From positions 1 through 63,708 of the IMG/VR virus record IMGVR_UViG_3300034418_012563: a stretch of DNA of 63,708 bases. One strand, given 5' to 3'. The notes beneath the pieces are model-generated. The model was given only the letters and a program-made list of their open reading frames with translations. It did not search any database and was not told the origin of the DNA. Positions 52,469 to 62,500 of the stretch are shown here, one piece after another. This stretch comes from a virus. Positions within the stretch are counted from its first letter, which is position 1; each line of letters begins with the position of its first letter. Position numbers and translations under genes: made by a program.

Positions 52469-52693
52469 TTAACCATTTAAAAGGGACTTTACTCCCTGTG
52501 GCGTTTCAACTTTAAGAGTTCTGTTAATTTGTTTTGAATTATCATATCTCTCAATTAATCCGTCTCTCATTCTAACGGTATAACAATCACCAGTATCTAA
52601 GTCACAAACTTCTTTGTAACCTTCACCCATATCTCTCTCGGTGATTCTGGTATCTTTTTTTAAAAAATTATCAAGTAACGTTTTAGTATCCAT
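52469..52693 (-). CDS. Unknown small protein, 74 aa
   Basis: A 74-residue protein beginning MDTKTLLDNFLKKDTRITER with two Cys near residues 30-37 (VCDLDTGDCYTV), a C-x6-C spacing that is not a recognised zinc motif. The remainder is short strands ending KVETPQGVKSLLNG. Its ATG follows an AT-rich region (TTTATATATAAAAAAG). It is separated by 50 bases from the giant hub-like gene. The function is unknown; it could be a small regulator or assembly factor. Confidence 0.65.
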   Translation of the reverse strand: MDTKTLLDNFLKKDTRITERDMGEGYKEVCDLDTGDCYTVRMRDGLIERYDNSKQINRTLKVETPQGVKSLLNG

Positions 52694-52743
52694 GCTTTTT
52701 TATATATAAATATATCCAAATTCAATAAATTTTCAATTTTTTA

Positions 52744-55700
52744 TTAAATTAGTTCTCGTATTGTATTTTTAAAGTAACGTTTTGCACGAGTAATTTGATT
52801 ATTAGTAGTGGTAATTGACTGATTATAAGGATTACCTTCAACCCATACCTGATACCATAATTGTGCCAAATCCTCAGATACATCATCTTCTGCATTTTGA
52901 ATATTCGGATTATTGTCTCTTATTAGATTTAAATATGTACTGAATTTTGAATTCATATATCTAATTGAATCTGTAAAATCATCAAAAGAAACATAAAAGT
53001 CATTTGACCCATTCACACTGTAATTTGTATATTCACTGATATATGAAGATAAATTACCACCAGGTTTTTGATAATTACCCTCATACGGTTTAATGTTGTA
53101 AATGTTATTATTGTAAACATTTGATAATTCATTACAATCCTCACGAGAACATTTCATTAATTTTGCAGTACCCAATAAGAATATTCTTGTTATTAGACTA
53201 TAACCACCAATAGATGAAGTTATTCCTGATATAGGAACCGTAGTTAATACTGTATTAACCTTTTCAACACCTTGATCGGGATCTGTAAACCAAGCATCTT
53301 CAGGTGCCGCAATCTCTTGTGCTTGTATTGCGGTATTTTCATCAACAGAGTTTTCATTCGTACCACGAGTATTTGATTTGATATCTAAGTTTCTTAATCT
53401 TTCCTGATACCTTTTAACCAAATCCAAATTTACACTAGCAGCTTGCTTATCAATATTCTTTAATACAAATTTAGGAACCCTAATTCCATCAAATTGAGTT
53501 TCAAAACTACCAGGCCCAATAGTATGATTAACATTTAAAATATAATAAGGTCCCCTAAACATCGGAACATATCTCAAATTAAAATACATTGTTGGTTGAA
53601 TCTGAGCATTACCGATAGTTCTTATACTTGCAGTATATGTTAGACTTTGATAATATTGATACAATGATTGTGATTGTTGACTCACTTTCTTTCCACCCGC
53701 TTCACTACCCATACGGGCAAGTACATCATATACAGGTGCCGCATTTTTGTGTGTATTCATATCAATATCCAAATCTTTAAATACCCCTTGATTTGGAACT
53801 CCAAAATCCACAGTAAAACCAACACATCTGTTGGAAGCCGCAGGATCACCCGTATTTTCCGAAACAACACCATTACCATTCGGTACCGATAAATCAAATG
53901 CATCATTTGCAAATACATAATTTGGATTATCGGGTTGATCCAAATATTCTGAAGGTTTTCCGACATAAATTAAAAGAATTTTAGGTCGGGTATCAACAGT
54001 TTCAACTTCCATATGTGTTCCGAATAAATCATTGGCGAGATTTTCAATTCTATTTGGTTCTGAACCTGAAACTCTTCCTGGTAAACCATAAAAGTTGGTA
54101 TATGTTGGAAGGGGCATATAGGTCATATTGGTATTTTCAATTAACGAACCCACCAAACTATACAATGAAGTTGAATCTCTTTTTACTTTTAAGTAATTTC
54201 TGAGATCATTTATATTGATGACTACTTTATCTCCAATATCACGATTGGCTCTATCTAAGAACAAAAAGTCTTCAAATAATGTTCTTCTTTTAAAATCTTG
54301 ACCTGCAACCCACTTATCATTTAATAACTTAAGATTATAATAAATTTCAGTTTTTATCTCATCGCTATCAACAGAAGATTTTTGTATGTTTTCTGATTCT
54401 TCAATTATTACACTCGGTAATGTATTTGATTTTGTTAAAATATTATTTAATAAACTTCTTTGAAGGTTGGTTTTGTTTCCAACATAATTATTAAATAAAT
54501 CTCTAAAGTCATCTGAAGTTAAGTTTGAGTTTAACTTTCTTTGTGTAATATATATTTTTATAATTTTTTCAAAGTTTCTAACATTTGCCGCAGTAAAATC
54601 AATATTGAAATTAATGAAGAAGTCCGTAATATATGAACCCGAATCTTTGTAAAATAAATCACCATCTTCAAAATTACCAACTCTTAAATATAATTCATCC
54701 CAAGCATCAGGATATTGATTTTGACTATTAATTAATGTTGTTTGTGGCGGTAAACTGTTGTTTATATAACCCGAATATTGAGTTTGAATAATTTCTGGCG
54801 ATATAAGATCAGAATTGTTCGTTACAAAATCATTAAAATATTTTCTGTTATAATTTGAAGGATTACCCAATTTTAATACCACATCTTTTTTCAATAAATC
54901 TTCAGATAACTTATTGGACATTGAATTGATCTGTTCAACCGCAATTTGTTTTGCAATCGTGGTCGGATCATTTGAAAGATTATCAGGTTTTTGAACAATA
55001 AATGTTGATTTCATCATATCAAATAATGAAAAAGTGGCAATATTTCTGTTTTGTTCAAAAAAGTTTGACTTAACCTCAACTTCATTAAAAAATGAAGGTG
55101 CCGAAAATTTATCACTTTTCTGGCAAAAATTTAAAAATAACTTTTCAAACTCATCCAACAAATCTTTATTAAAAACCGAGAATATTTCTTCAATATTCGC
55201 ATAACCATATTGATTTGTTGTATTTGTTAAACTGAATGGTTCTTGAACCTGTTGATCGTTTTTTACTATTTTTAAGTACTCATCGGGTGTCGGCTGACCA
55301 ATAATATTATTATCAAAATAACCGAAGTTAGATACATTCCATAATGATCTCACACCACCATTAAAAATGGAAGGATAGTTATTAGAAAAATCATTATTCA
55401 ATTCATTTTCCACTTGATCTGATCTTAAGTGTCCAACAGAAGGAAACACCAATACGTTATCTTGATCTGAAGATGCAAAGTCAGAATTACCTAATATTTC
55501 ACCATACACAAAGTAATTACTAATAACATTTTGGACATCAGTACTCTGATTTTCTATTTCTCCAATCTTAATATTTTTGTTTAATATACCTGTACCTACA
55601 TCAGAAGAAGAGTAACTATTAAATAAATCATTACTTGTAAAATAATAATAAAAATCATTTAATACTTGCGGATAAAATCCACGATTAATATATTGTGTAT

Positions 55701-58700
55701 TATTTATTGTTTGATTATGTGAATAATTTAAAGAATTACCATTTAAATCATTAAAGACATATTGTTTTTGCAAATTTCCGGCAACGGGGTCATAACCATT
55801 TTGATAATCAAAATCACCCCAAACATTAGATAAAATATCGGTATTTGACGTATAATATTGTTTATATCTGTGCCATATTGAGCCATATTTTAAAATCCAA
55901 AGATAAGGTATTTTATGTATTGCTGAATATTTGTTAAACACGCTTGAAATGTAATTTAAATATTCCACCGAACCTTGTCCTGAATTTTCATTTTGGGTAA
56001 TATAGTTGGTAAATTTTTCTTTCAGTGTTGAAAGTGGTAATGAATTTAAGAATAGATAACCCAACGCAACATATGGATTAACATTATTATTTTTTTCTTT
56101 TGCAACACCATCTATTATCGCATTGATAAAGTACGGTGTGTTTAATATTGATGTGGTCTGTTTGGACGTTAGTCTGTTTGTTGTTGGATATAATGAGGAA
56201 TAATCAATATAAGATTCAGTTAAATACAAATTATTTTCTGTGCGAGTTTCATAATAAGTTTTTAATTGTTCCGTTGTATTAATATTGTCTGAGGGTTGTG
56301 GAGATTGATCATCTGATGTGGATTGATTTGGACCACCCGATCTGTTATTCAACCAACCAAAATTCGTTAATAATTTCTTTTCGTAATTGGCATCCACATT
56401 ATCAAAAGATGCGATTGTTTTTTTCGGTTCATAAACAGTCAATACCTTTGTGGTATCATTTGATTGTTTGGCGTCCTGAAATACAGAACCGTTTGCCATA
56501 TTTTCTTGAATCCACTGTAAATCACCAAAAGGATATGTATCCAAAAATGATGAAGTATTAGTTAAACTATTCGCTAAAAGATTTCTTAACTTTGCAATCG
56601 CATCTCCATCTGACGACGAATTCGTTGATTTACCATTATTTAACGTCTCAATTGAGTATACCCTATTTGGGTTTTCTAACATTACTTTTATTCTATCAGT
56701 AACATATTCGTTTCTCTTAAATAGATTCCAATTCGTTCCTTGACCATTTTGTGATGTGGATTTTAAAAATGATAATAAGTTGGTAAGATTAAATTTACTC
56801 TCTTTTAAGATCTTCAATAATTCGGGGTTATTTTCAACGCTATTTAAAATGTTATTGAACTCAATTTGAGTGAAAATTTCGTTTGATTGTTTTTCTAAAT
56901 CATCTGTAATGATTTTACTGTAGTTAGATAAAACATAACTTCTTTCAAATATCTCAAATAAATAATTTGTGATAATGGTATTTTGATAAGGCAACCTATT
57001 AAAAGGGAATTCGGTCGCAATAATTGGCGATAATTTTGTTTGTTGAAGGTCGTTTTCAAAGTTAATAAACGCAGTAGGAGTTTCTTTCTGAACTGCAGCC
57101 GTTAAATATTGTTCAACAAATTCAACCTCAGGCCAAGTGATTGGGTTTGTGTTGTCTGAAGCAATTCCTGTAATACCAGGATATTTTAATTCAAATTGTG
57201 AATTTCCATCTTCATCTTCTTCCAAAACAAAATATTGTGGCCAAGGATAAATAACTTTGTTTGTATCTGTTATGTTTTTGGATTCTGAAGATAATGCTTT
57301 TTTGTTTTCACTTAATACACTATTAATTCTATTTGTATTACTTCTTTGATTCCACGCGTCTTCGTGTGTGTCATCCATAAGTTGTAAAAATGTGTCTGCA
57401 TTTGCACAGACCACAGCAAAAACATTTCTTATTGTTGGTTTAAACCCTAAACCTATATTTGGATCTACAATTTTTTTGGATAATGCGTCAGTTAATTTTT
57501 TCTGTATTTCTTGTACTTTTGTATCGTAATCTTTTTCTAGTTTGTTTAACTTATTTAAAAAACTATTTGATTCTGTACTATTACCATTTTGACCAGTTAC
57601 ACCAACAATATTACCAAATTTAAAAAATGAATTTGAATTTCCTTTCTCAACTTCAAAAGTTTTTGCATTTATTCTATAACCATCCAAAAACAATTCTCTA
57701 ATAAATTCACCCTTAAATAATTCAACTTCATTATCTGTTAAACCAGCACCCAATCTTAACCTTGCAGTTTCACTGAAATTAACCTGATCTGTTGGATTTG
57801 TTATATTAACCAAAAAGTCATCCAATTTAATATCAAATGATAAATTTGAATCTGTATAAACTTTATTATCTATTTTATATCTTCCGTTTTCACCAAAAGA
57901 AGGGTTTTCTTTTAATAAACGATTATAATTCTCTATCTTTGATTTTAAATCCGTTATCGCATCTTTATAAAATTGTAAATTATTATCATTTTTCTTTAAT
58001 TGATATAAGATACTTTTACCTATACCTTCGGCTGAACTAGGAACAACATAACTTTTTGGATCAATAAATTTAGTAAAGAAATTTTCAACTGTAGTACTTA
58101 AACCATATACCGCATTTCTATATTCATCCAAATTTTTTTTATATTGATTTGCATCAATTAAAACGGAAAAATCTTGTTTGGAATATGTATCCATCACAAA
58201 CTTATCAAACCTTTCCAATCGGTTAACCATTTCACCCATGCTGATTTGTGAGGTCACAGGGAAGTCGTTACCAATTAAACCTTTGTCCCTATATACTTGA
58301 TATACTTGTTGTAATTTTTGATATCCTCTTGTTGTATCCACAACATTAATTCGTGTGGTTGTATTATCATTACCTGTTTGTGCAACACTTTGTGATTCAC
58401 TATTAGATGAACTATTGGAATTAGTTTGAATTGTTGTCGGATACATCTTTGATACCGTAAACAACTGATTAAGATTAATATCATTTAATAATGCGTGTGT
58501 TCGTGCAATGAATTTTGTTGATATTATATAGTTACCCGTATTCGCATCAAACCTCGCATTAAAAGTTTGTAACATCAATTCATATCTCAACGCCTTTCCA
58601 AAATACCCTTTTAATGTTAATTCAAATAAAGGATATGGCATTTGCATAAAAGCAGAATAAGGTGAATCTTCTCCCTGTTCAAATAAAGCCCTTCCTTGTA

Positions 58701-59226
58701 CATCCACAAAATCAATATCCACAACTGGAGTATATGAAGAATTAATTTTTATATTTATATTGGTAATACCTAAGAATTGACTATCTGTTTTGTTGATAAT
58801 TTTTTGATCCGTGAATTTTTGTGTTTTACCATCAGATAAGGTTTCGGTATTGGTATATTGTTGTATTTGATTTAAACCCTTACCTTCCAAACTACCTTTA
58901 CCTGTGATCTGATCAGACCAATCAGTAGTATAATTACCCGCATTAGGAAACGTGAAATTGGTTTTTAAATTTCTATCTTGATTTAATTGACCGACTCTTA
59001 AATTAGTATAAATCGGCTCTTCCAAACCCTCACCTACAGCTAGTTTTGTTCTAGGTAATATCTTTGCAGTCAATTCTGCATACATCACCATATCCTCGTG
59101 ATTTACCAATCTTTCTTTTACCTGCCCTTGACTATCAACAACTTTGTTTGGGTCAACCACGTAAATATTTTGGAAATCACTCTCTACATATATGTTTTGA
59201 GAATTTGAATAATCCTTATTTGCCAT
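52744..59226 (-). CDS. Giant hub-like baseplate protein, 2160 aa
   Basis: A 2160-residue protein. Near residue 164 the sequence YTPVVDIDFVDVQGRALFEQ, then PYPLFELTLKGYFGKALRYE, resembles the first tube-like domain of phage hub proteins. Near residues 1885-1915, RGPYYILNVNHTIGPGSFET is close to the C-terminal barrel pattern of gp27/gpD/VgrG-type hubs, in which a G-x-Y-x-I strand is followed by H-x-I and G-x-F-x-T. About 1700 residues separate the two segments; most of this is Asn/Ser/Tyr-rich and unrecognised (T4 gp27 has 391 residues in all). A gp27-type hub with a giant insertion is a possibility, not a proven identity. It begins inside the stop region of the gp53-like gene (11-base overlap). 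Confidence 0.75.
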   Translation of the reverse strand: MANKDYSNSQNIYVESDFQNIYVVDPNKVVDSQGQVKERLVNHEDMVMYAELTAKILPRTKLAVGEGLEEPIYTNLRVGQLNQDRNLKTNFTFPNAGNYTTDWSDQITGKGSLEGKGLNQIQQYTNTETLSDGKTQKFTDQKIINKTDSQFLGITNINIKINSSYTPVVDIDFVDVQGRALFEQGEDSPYSAFMQMPYPLFELTLKGYFGKALRYELMLQTFNARFDANTGNYIISTKFIARTHALLNDINLNQLFTVSKMYPTTIQTNSNSSSNSESQSVAQTGNDNTTTRINVVDTTRGYQKLQQVYQVYRDKGLIGNDFPVTSQISMGEMVNRLERFDKFVMDTYSKQDFSVLIDANQYKKNLDEYRNAVYGLSTTVENFFTKFIDPKSYVVPSSAEGIGKSILYQLKKNDNNLQFYKDAITDLKSKIENYNRLLKENPSFGENGRYKIDNKVYTDSNLSFDIKLDDFLVNITNPTDQVNFSETARLRLGAGLTDNEVELFKGEFIRELFLDGYRINAKTFEVEKGNSNSFFKFGNIVGVTGQNGNSTESNSFLNKLNKLEKDYDTKVQEIQKKLTDALSKKIVDPNIGLGFKPTIRNVFAVVCANADTFLQLMDDTHEDAWNQRSNTNRINSVLSENKKALSSESKNITDTNKVIYPWPQYFVLEEDEDGNSQFELKYPGITGIASDNTNPITWPEVEFVEQYLTAAVQKETPTAFINFENDLQQTKLSPIIATEFPFNRLPYQNTIITNYLFEIFERSYVLSNYSKIITDDLEKQSNEIFTQIEFNNILNSVENNPELLKILKESKFNLTNLLSFLKSTSQNGQGTNWNLFKRNEYVTDRIKVMLENPNRVYSIETLNNGKSTNSSSDGDAIAKLRNLLANSLTNTSSFLDTYPFGDLQWIQENMANGSVFQDAKQSNDTTKVLTVYEPKKTIASFDNVDANYEKKLLTNFGWLNNRSGGPNQSTSDDQSPQPSDNINTTEQLKTYYETRTENNLYLTESYIDYSSLYPTTNRLTSKQTTSILNTPYFINAIIDGVAKEKNNNVNPYVALGYLFLNSLPLSTLKEKFTNYITQNENSGQGSVEYLNYISSVFNKYSAIHKIPYLWILKYGSIWHRYKQYYTSNTDILSNVWGDFDYQNGYDPVAGNLQKQYVFNDLNGNSLNYSHNQTINNTQYINRGFYPQVLNDFYYYFTSNDLFNSYSSSDVGTGILNKNIKIGEIENQSTDVQNVISNYFVYGEILGNSDFASSDQDNVLVFPSVGHLRSDQVENELNNDFSNNYPSIFNGGVRSLWNVSNFGYFDNNIIGQPTPDEYLKIVKNDQQVQEPFSLTNTTNQYGYANIEEIFSVFNKDLLDEFEKLFLNFCQKSDKFSAPSFFNEVEVKSNFFEQNRNIATFSLFDMMKSTFIVQKPDNLSNDPTTIAKQIAVEQINSMSNKLSEDLLKKDVVLKLGNPSNYNRKYFNDFVTNNSDLISPEIIQTQYSGYINNSLPPQTTLINSQNQYPDAWDELYLRVGNFEDGDLFYKDSGSYITDFFINFNIDFTAANVRNFEKIIKIYITQRKLNSNLTSDDFRDLFNNYVGNKTNLQRSLLNNILTKSNTLPSVIIEESENIQKSSVDSDEIKTEIYYNLKLLNDKWVAGQDFKRRTLFEDFLFLDRANRDIGDKVVININDLRNYLKVKRDSTSLYSLVGSLIENTNMTYMPLPTYTNFYGLPGRVSGSEPNRIENLANDLFGTHMEVETVDTRPKILLIYVGKPSEYLDQPDNPNYVFANDAFDLSVPNGNGVVSENTGDPAASNRCVGFTVDFGVPNQGVFKDLDIDMNTHKNAAPVYDVLARMGSEAGGKKVSQQSQSLYQYYQSLTYTASIRTIGNAQIQPTMYFNLRYVPMFRGPYYILNVNHTIGPGSFETQFDGIRVPKFVLKNIDKQAASVNLDLVKRYQERLRNLDIKSNTRGTNENSVDENTAIQAQEIAAPEDAWFTDPDQGVEKVNTVLTTVPISGITSSIGGYSLITRIFLLGTAKLMKCSREDCNELSNVYNNNIYNIKPYEGNYQKPGGNLSSYISEYTNYSVNGSNDFYVSFDDFTDSIRYMNSKFSTYLNLIRDNNPNIQNAEDDVSEDLAQLWYQVWVEGNPYNQSITTTNNQITRAKRYFKNTIRELI

Positions 59227-59533
59227 AATAGAAGAAATAATTATCTAACGCATCTTTATAATCTTGAAGGGAAGCAACCAACGGAAAAGGTACGGTCAAT
59301 ACACTACCATCAGTTATATTATTTTCCAATCCACCATATTCAGGATTGCCCATCAAAATTAGCCAACCAAAATAAGGGGTACCATATATTTCATAACTCA
59401 ATTTGTCCAAACGACTACTTTCCTGTCTATAAACATAACGCTTATCTGTAGGTTTTGAAGGTATTTTTACAAAAGGAACAATAGTTTGTTCTCCATTGAC
59501 TATAAAATTCTGATATCTGTTATAATATCTCAT
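59216..59533 (-). CDS. Baseplate wedge protein, gp53-like (LysM-like fold)
   Basis: A 105-residue protein matching the C-terminal LysM-like domain of gp53-type wedge proteins: RYVYRQESSRLDKLSYEIYG, then TPYFGWLILMGNPEYGG and DGSVLTVPFP. LysM-like folds in phage baseplate proteins hold the wedge together rather than bind peptidoglycan. T4 gp53 is longer (196 residues), so this is a minimal version. The N-terminus (MRYYNRYQNFIVNGEQTI) is a beta strand segment. It starts two bases after the stop of the upstream giant gene and overlaps the downstream one by 11 bases, placing it in the baseplate operon. Confidence 0.85.
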   Translation of the reverse strand: MRYYNRYQNFIVNGEQTIVPFVKIPSKPTDKRYVYRQESSRLDKLSYEIYGTPYFGWLILMGNPEYGGLENNITDGSVLTVPFPLVASLQDYKDALDNYFFYYGK

Positions 59534-59535
59534 AG

Positions 59536-62500
59536 TTAATTAAAACTTTTTTTACCGTTAAATGTCTGACTATTTCCACTATTTTTGGTAGAATAAATCT
59601 GATCAAAAAACCCTTTCTTCGTTTGATCGGTAAGAGATGAAGGTGTTTTAATATAATTAAATTTCCTTTCTTTATCCCGATCATATGGTTTATATTCGTC
59701 TTCAAATTTTTCAACAATTGACTCCAAATTAAAACGAGCAACTTTACTTTCACCCCAATTCTTTAATGTATTATAATATCTATATAATGAATTTGAATTG
59801 GTTTTAACCAATTTTGTTACATAACTATTCCATTCAGGTATTGCTTGTAAACCACCAGCCAATAGATCTTCAATAACTTTATTTGTGTTATTTATTACAT
59901 TATAGTATAAAATATTTGCAAGTCTAATATCCACGGCCCCCAATCCTAATAATGTATTTAAACCTGAAAAATCATAAGAGGTATCATTATATGGTTTGGT
60001 CGGATCCATTAATACATTACTTGCAAAAATTAAATCATAAAAACTTTGTAAATCGGTACCCACTTTTGAAATATCATTTTCTAATTCTTGATATGTGTTA
60101 GTTGGTGTCGGATTATTTGAAGTATCACTCACTTCAGTTGTTGCAGTTAATTCATATATAAATGCCGTGTTTTTTCTATTGGCATAACCATCAGAATTTG
60201 TTAAGATAAAATTAAGTTTATCAACGGTTTGAATTAAATTGAGTTGGTTATTTACCAAATCAGTATTCAACTTATCATATTCCGCCAAATATTCTTGTTT
60301 GGTGTTTTGAATAAGATTTATAATGTTATTTACATATTTTTTCTTATCTCTGTTTCTGAAGTTTTGGTTTCCGATATTTTTAAACAACGGTCCCGTTTCA
60401 TTATTCACATCATTAATTGTCTGAGAATATAAAGTTTCAATACGGTCTTGTAATCCTTTTGATTTACCAAAAATATCTAAACCTTGTGTGGTACCCGTAT
60501 AATAAGATCCTGAACCAAAATACCCTAAAATAAGACCTGTAGTGTAGTTTCTCTCTGCAGTATAATATTTTAAACCATCAACTGAATATCTATCACTAAT
60601 TGTCTGTATTGTTGAAACAATATTATTAACATAATTTTTAGAATCATCAATTAACTGATTGGATATTTCTTTATATGATGTTTCACCTGATAATGTTTCG
60701 TTTGAACCAACCGTAATTAAATTCTCATTTTGGATAACACCAATGGTCGTTTGATTTTCTTGACCCTGATTTGTTACGTTATTCTGCAACCCAAACTCAG
60801 TTTCATTCTGTATCGCCTCTTGAACCTGTTTGTTAATATCATCCCTATTTTCTGTTGACTCCGCCCTTTCATCATACATTTCTGTATTCGCATAATAATT
60901 AAAGGATAATGCATTTTGTAATTGTTGGATCGGCTCTTTTAAACCACTACCACCAATAAAATAAAATGAAAGTGTTACACTCGCAATCATTGGCTGTACT
61001 CCAATACCTTCGGGGTTAATATCCAATAAAGGTTCATACTGAATGCTCAATTGATTAATTGCTATTTTGGTATGATAAAAATCACCAATTCTTAAAACAC
61101 AAATTGGAGGTGCTCCGAAAGCCGTGTTTTTTGCCACTTCTCTTTTGATTTCACCATCTTCACTAATAATTGGAATTGTTTCTCCAGGTCTTAAACATTG
61201 TTGTAAAAATGTTAACCTACCGTTAAGACCTTCAGGTGTTGTTGAATGAAATGCCGGATGAAAGTATTTTAATTTTTCACGCATAGAATCAAACACCAAC
61301 GGTGTTTCGGCTTGGACTTGTTGGAAGTAATCACATTCAGTTAAAAGTTTTCTAACAACAATTTTAGACACATCTTGTCTAAACTCTAACGAACTAGTTT
61401 GTTGTGGTATTTTAGTTTTACCATTTATTGATTTTTCACTTGTTTCTTCATTTTGAACCTCAGGTACTTTCAATTCGGAATTTTCATCTTCAACGATTTG
61501 AGTATCTAGTAAGGGTTGACTAACGGTAATTGCCCTTATAAATGCACTACGACAAGCCATTGCTCTTACTGTGTATATTTCGTTACCCGTTTGACTACAA
61601 TCATACCCATCAATTTGTCCTTCAGCATTCACTTGCTCATCAAAAGTTAAAAGATCATTCAAATACTCACCAATTTGTTTATCCTCTACTTGAAAACTTG
61701 TTATATAATTTTTAATGGTATTTATTCTTCGTTTTGCCAACGAATCGTTATATGTCTGACTACCCAATGCTGATGTATTACCTTGTATTGTTATCTTAAC
61801 TTCACTACCCTGAACTAACGCATCACCAATTTTTTGTGTTAATGAACTTAAATTACTACTTATTGTTTCAATATTTTGATCAAAAAAGGTATTAACTGAT
61901 TGTTGTTCAGACGCATCTGCATTTGATATATAAGTACTTTTTTGTGAAATGTATGCCAATAATAAATCCTGATAATTTTCAGTACTTGTAGTAACATTCG
62001 CGTCATTTGGACCCGGTTCATCATTATCAAAATAAAAATTGAAACTATAATCTTCAGTAGTAATTTGTGGAACATTTGTATTGTCGGCAACAACAGGTGA
62101 ATTATCTGCCGGCTCTTGTGGATTAACCTCTTTCTCTGCCCCTTGATACACACTAATATCTTGAGTCTTCGTTACAATATTATAAATGTCCGAATATGTG
62201 AACTGAGGGAAACGTGTTGCCAATTCATAAATATCATATGTTCTAGCCCCCGCCAAGAAACTTTCAATAACACCATTTACCCTTTCAATTGTATTAATAT
62301 TTTTTAATTCCTTATCGGCAATAGCATTTAAAATAGAAGGGTGATCCACCACAATTTTAAATCTTAAACTACCGTTTCTATCGGTATTTTGATATGTATA
62401 AACAGGTTCAGGTCTACCCAAAAACGAATTTGAGTTCCATTGGACACTTGAATTTTCATCAAAACTTAAATCATATGGTGCGAACCACATCACACGACCT

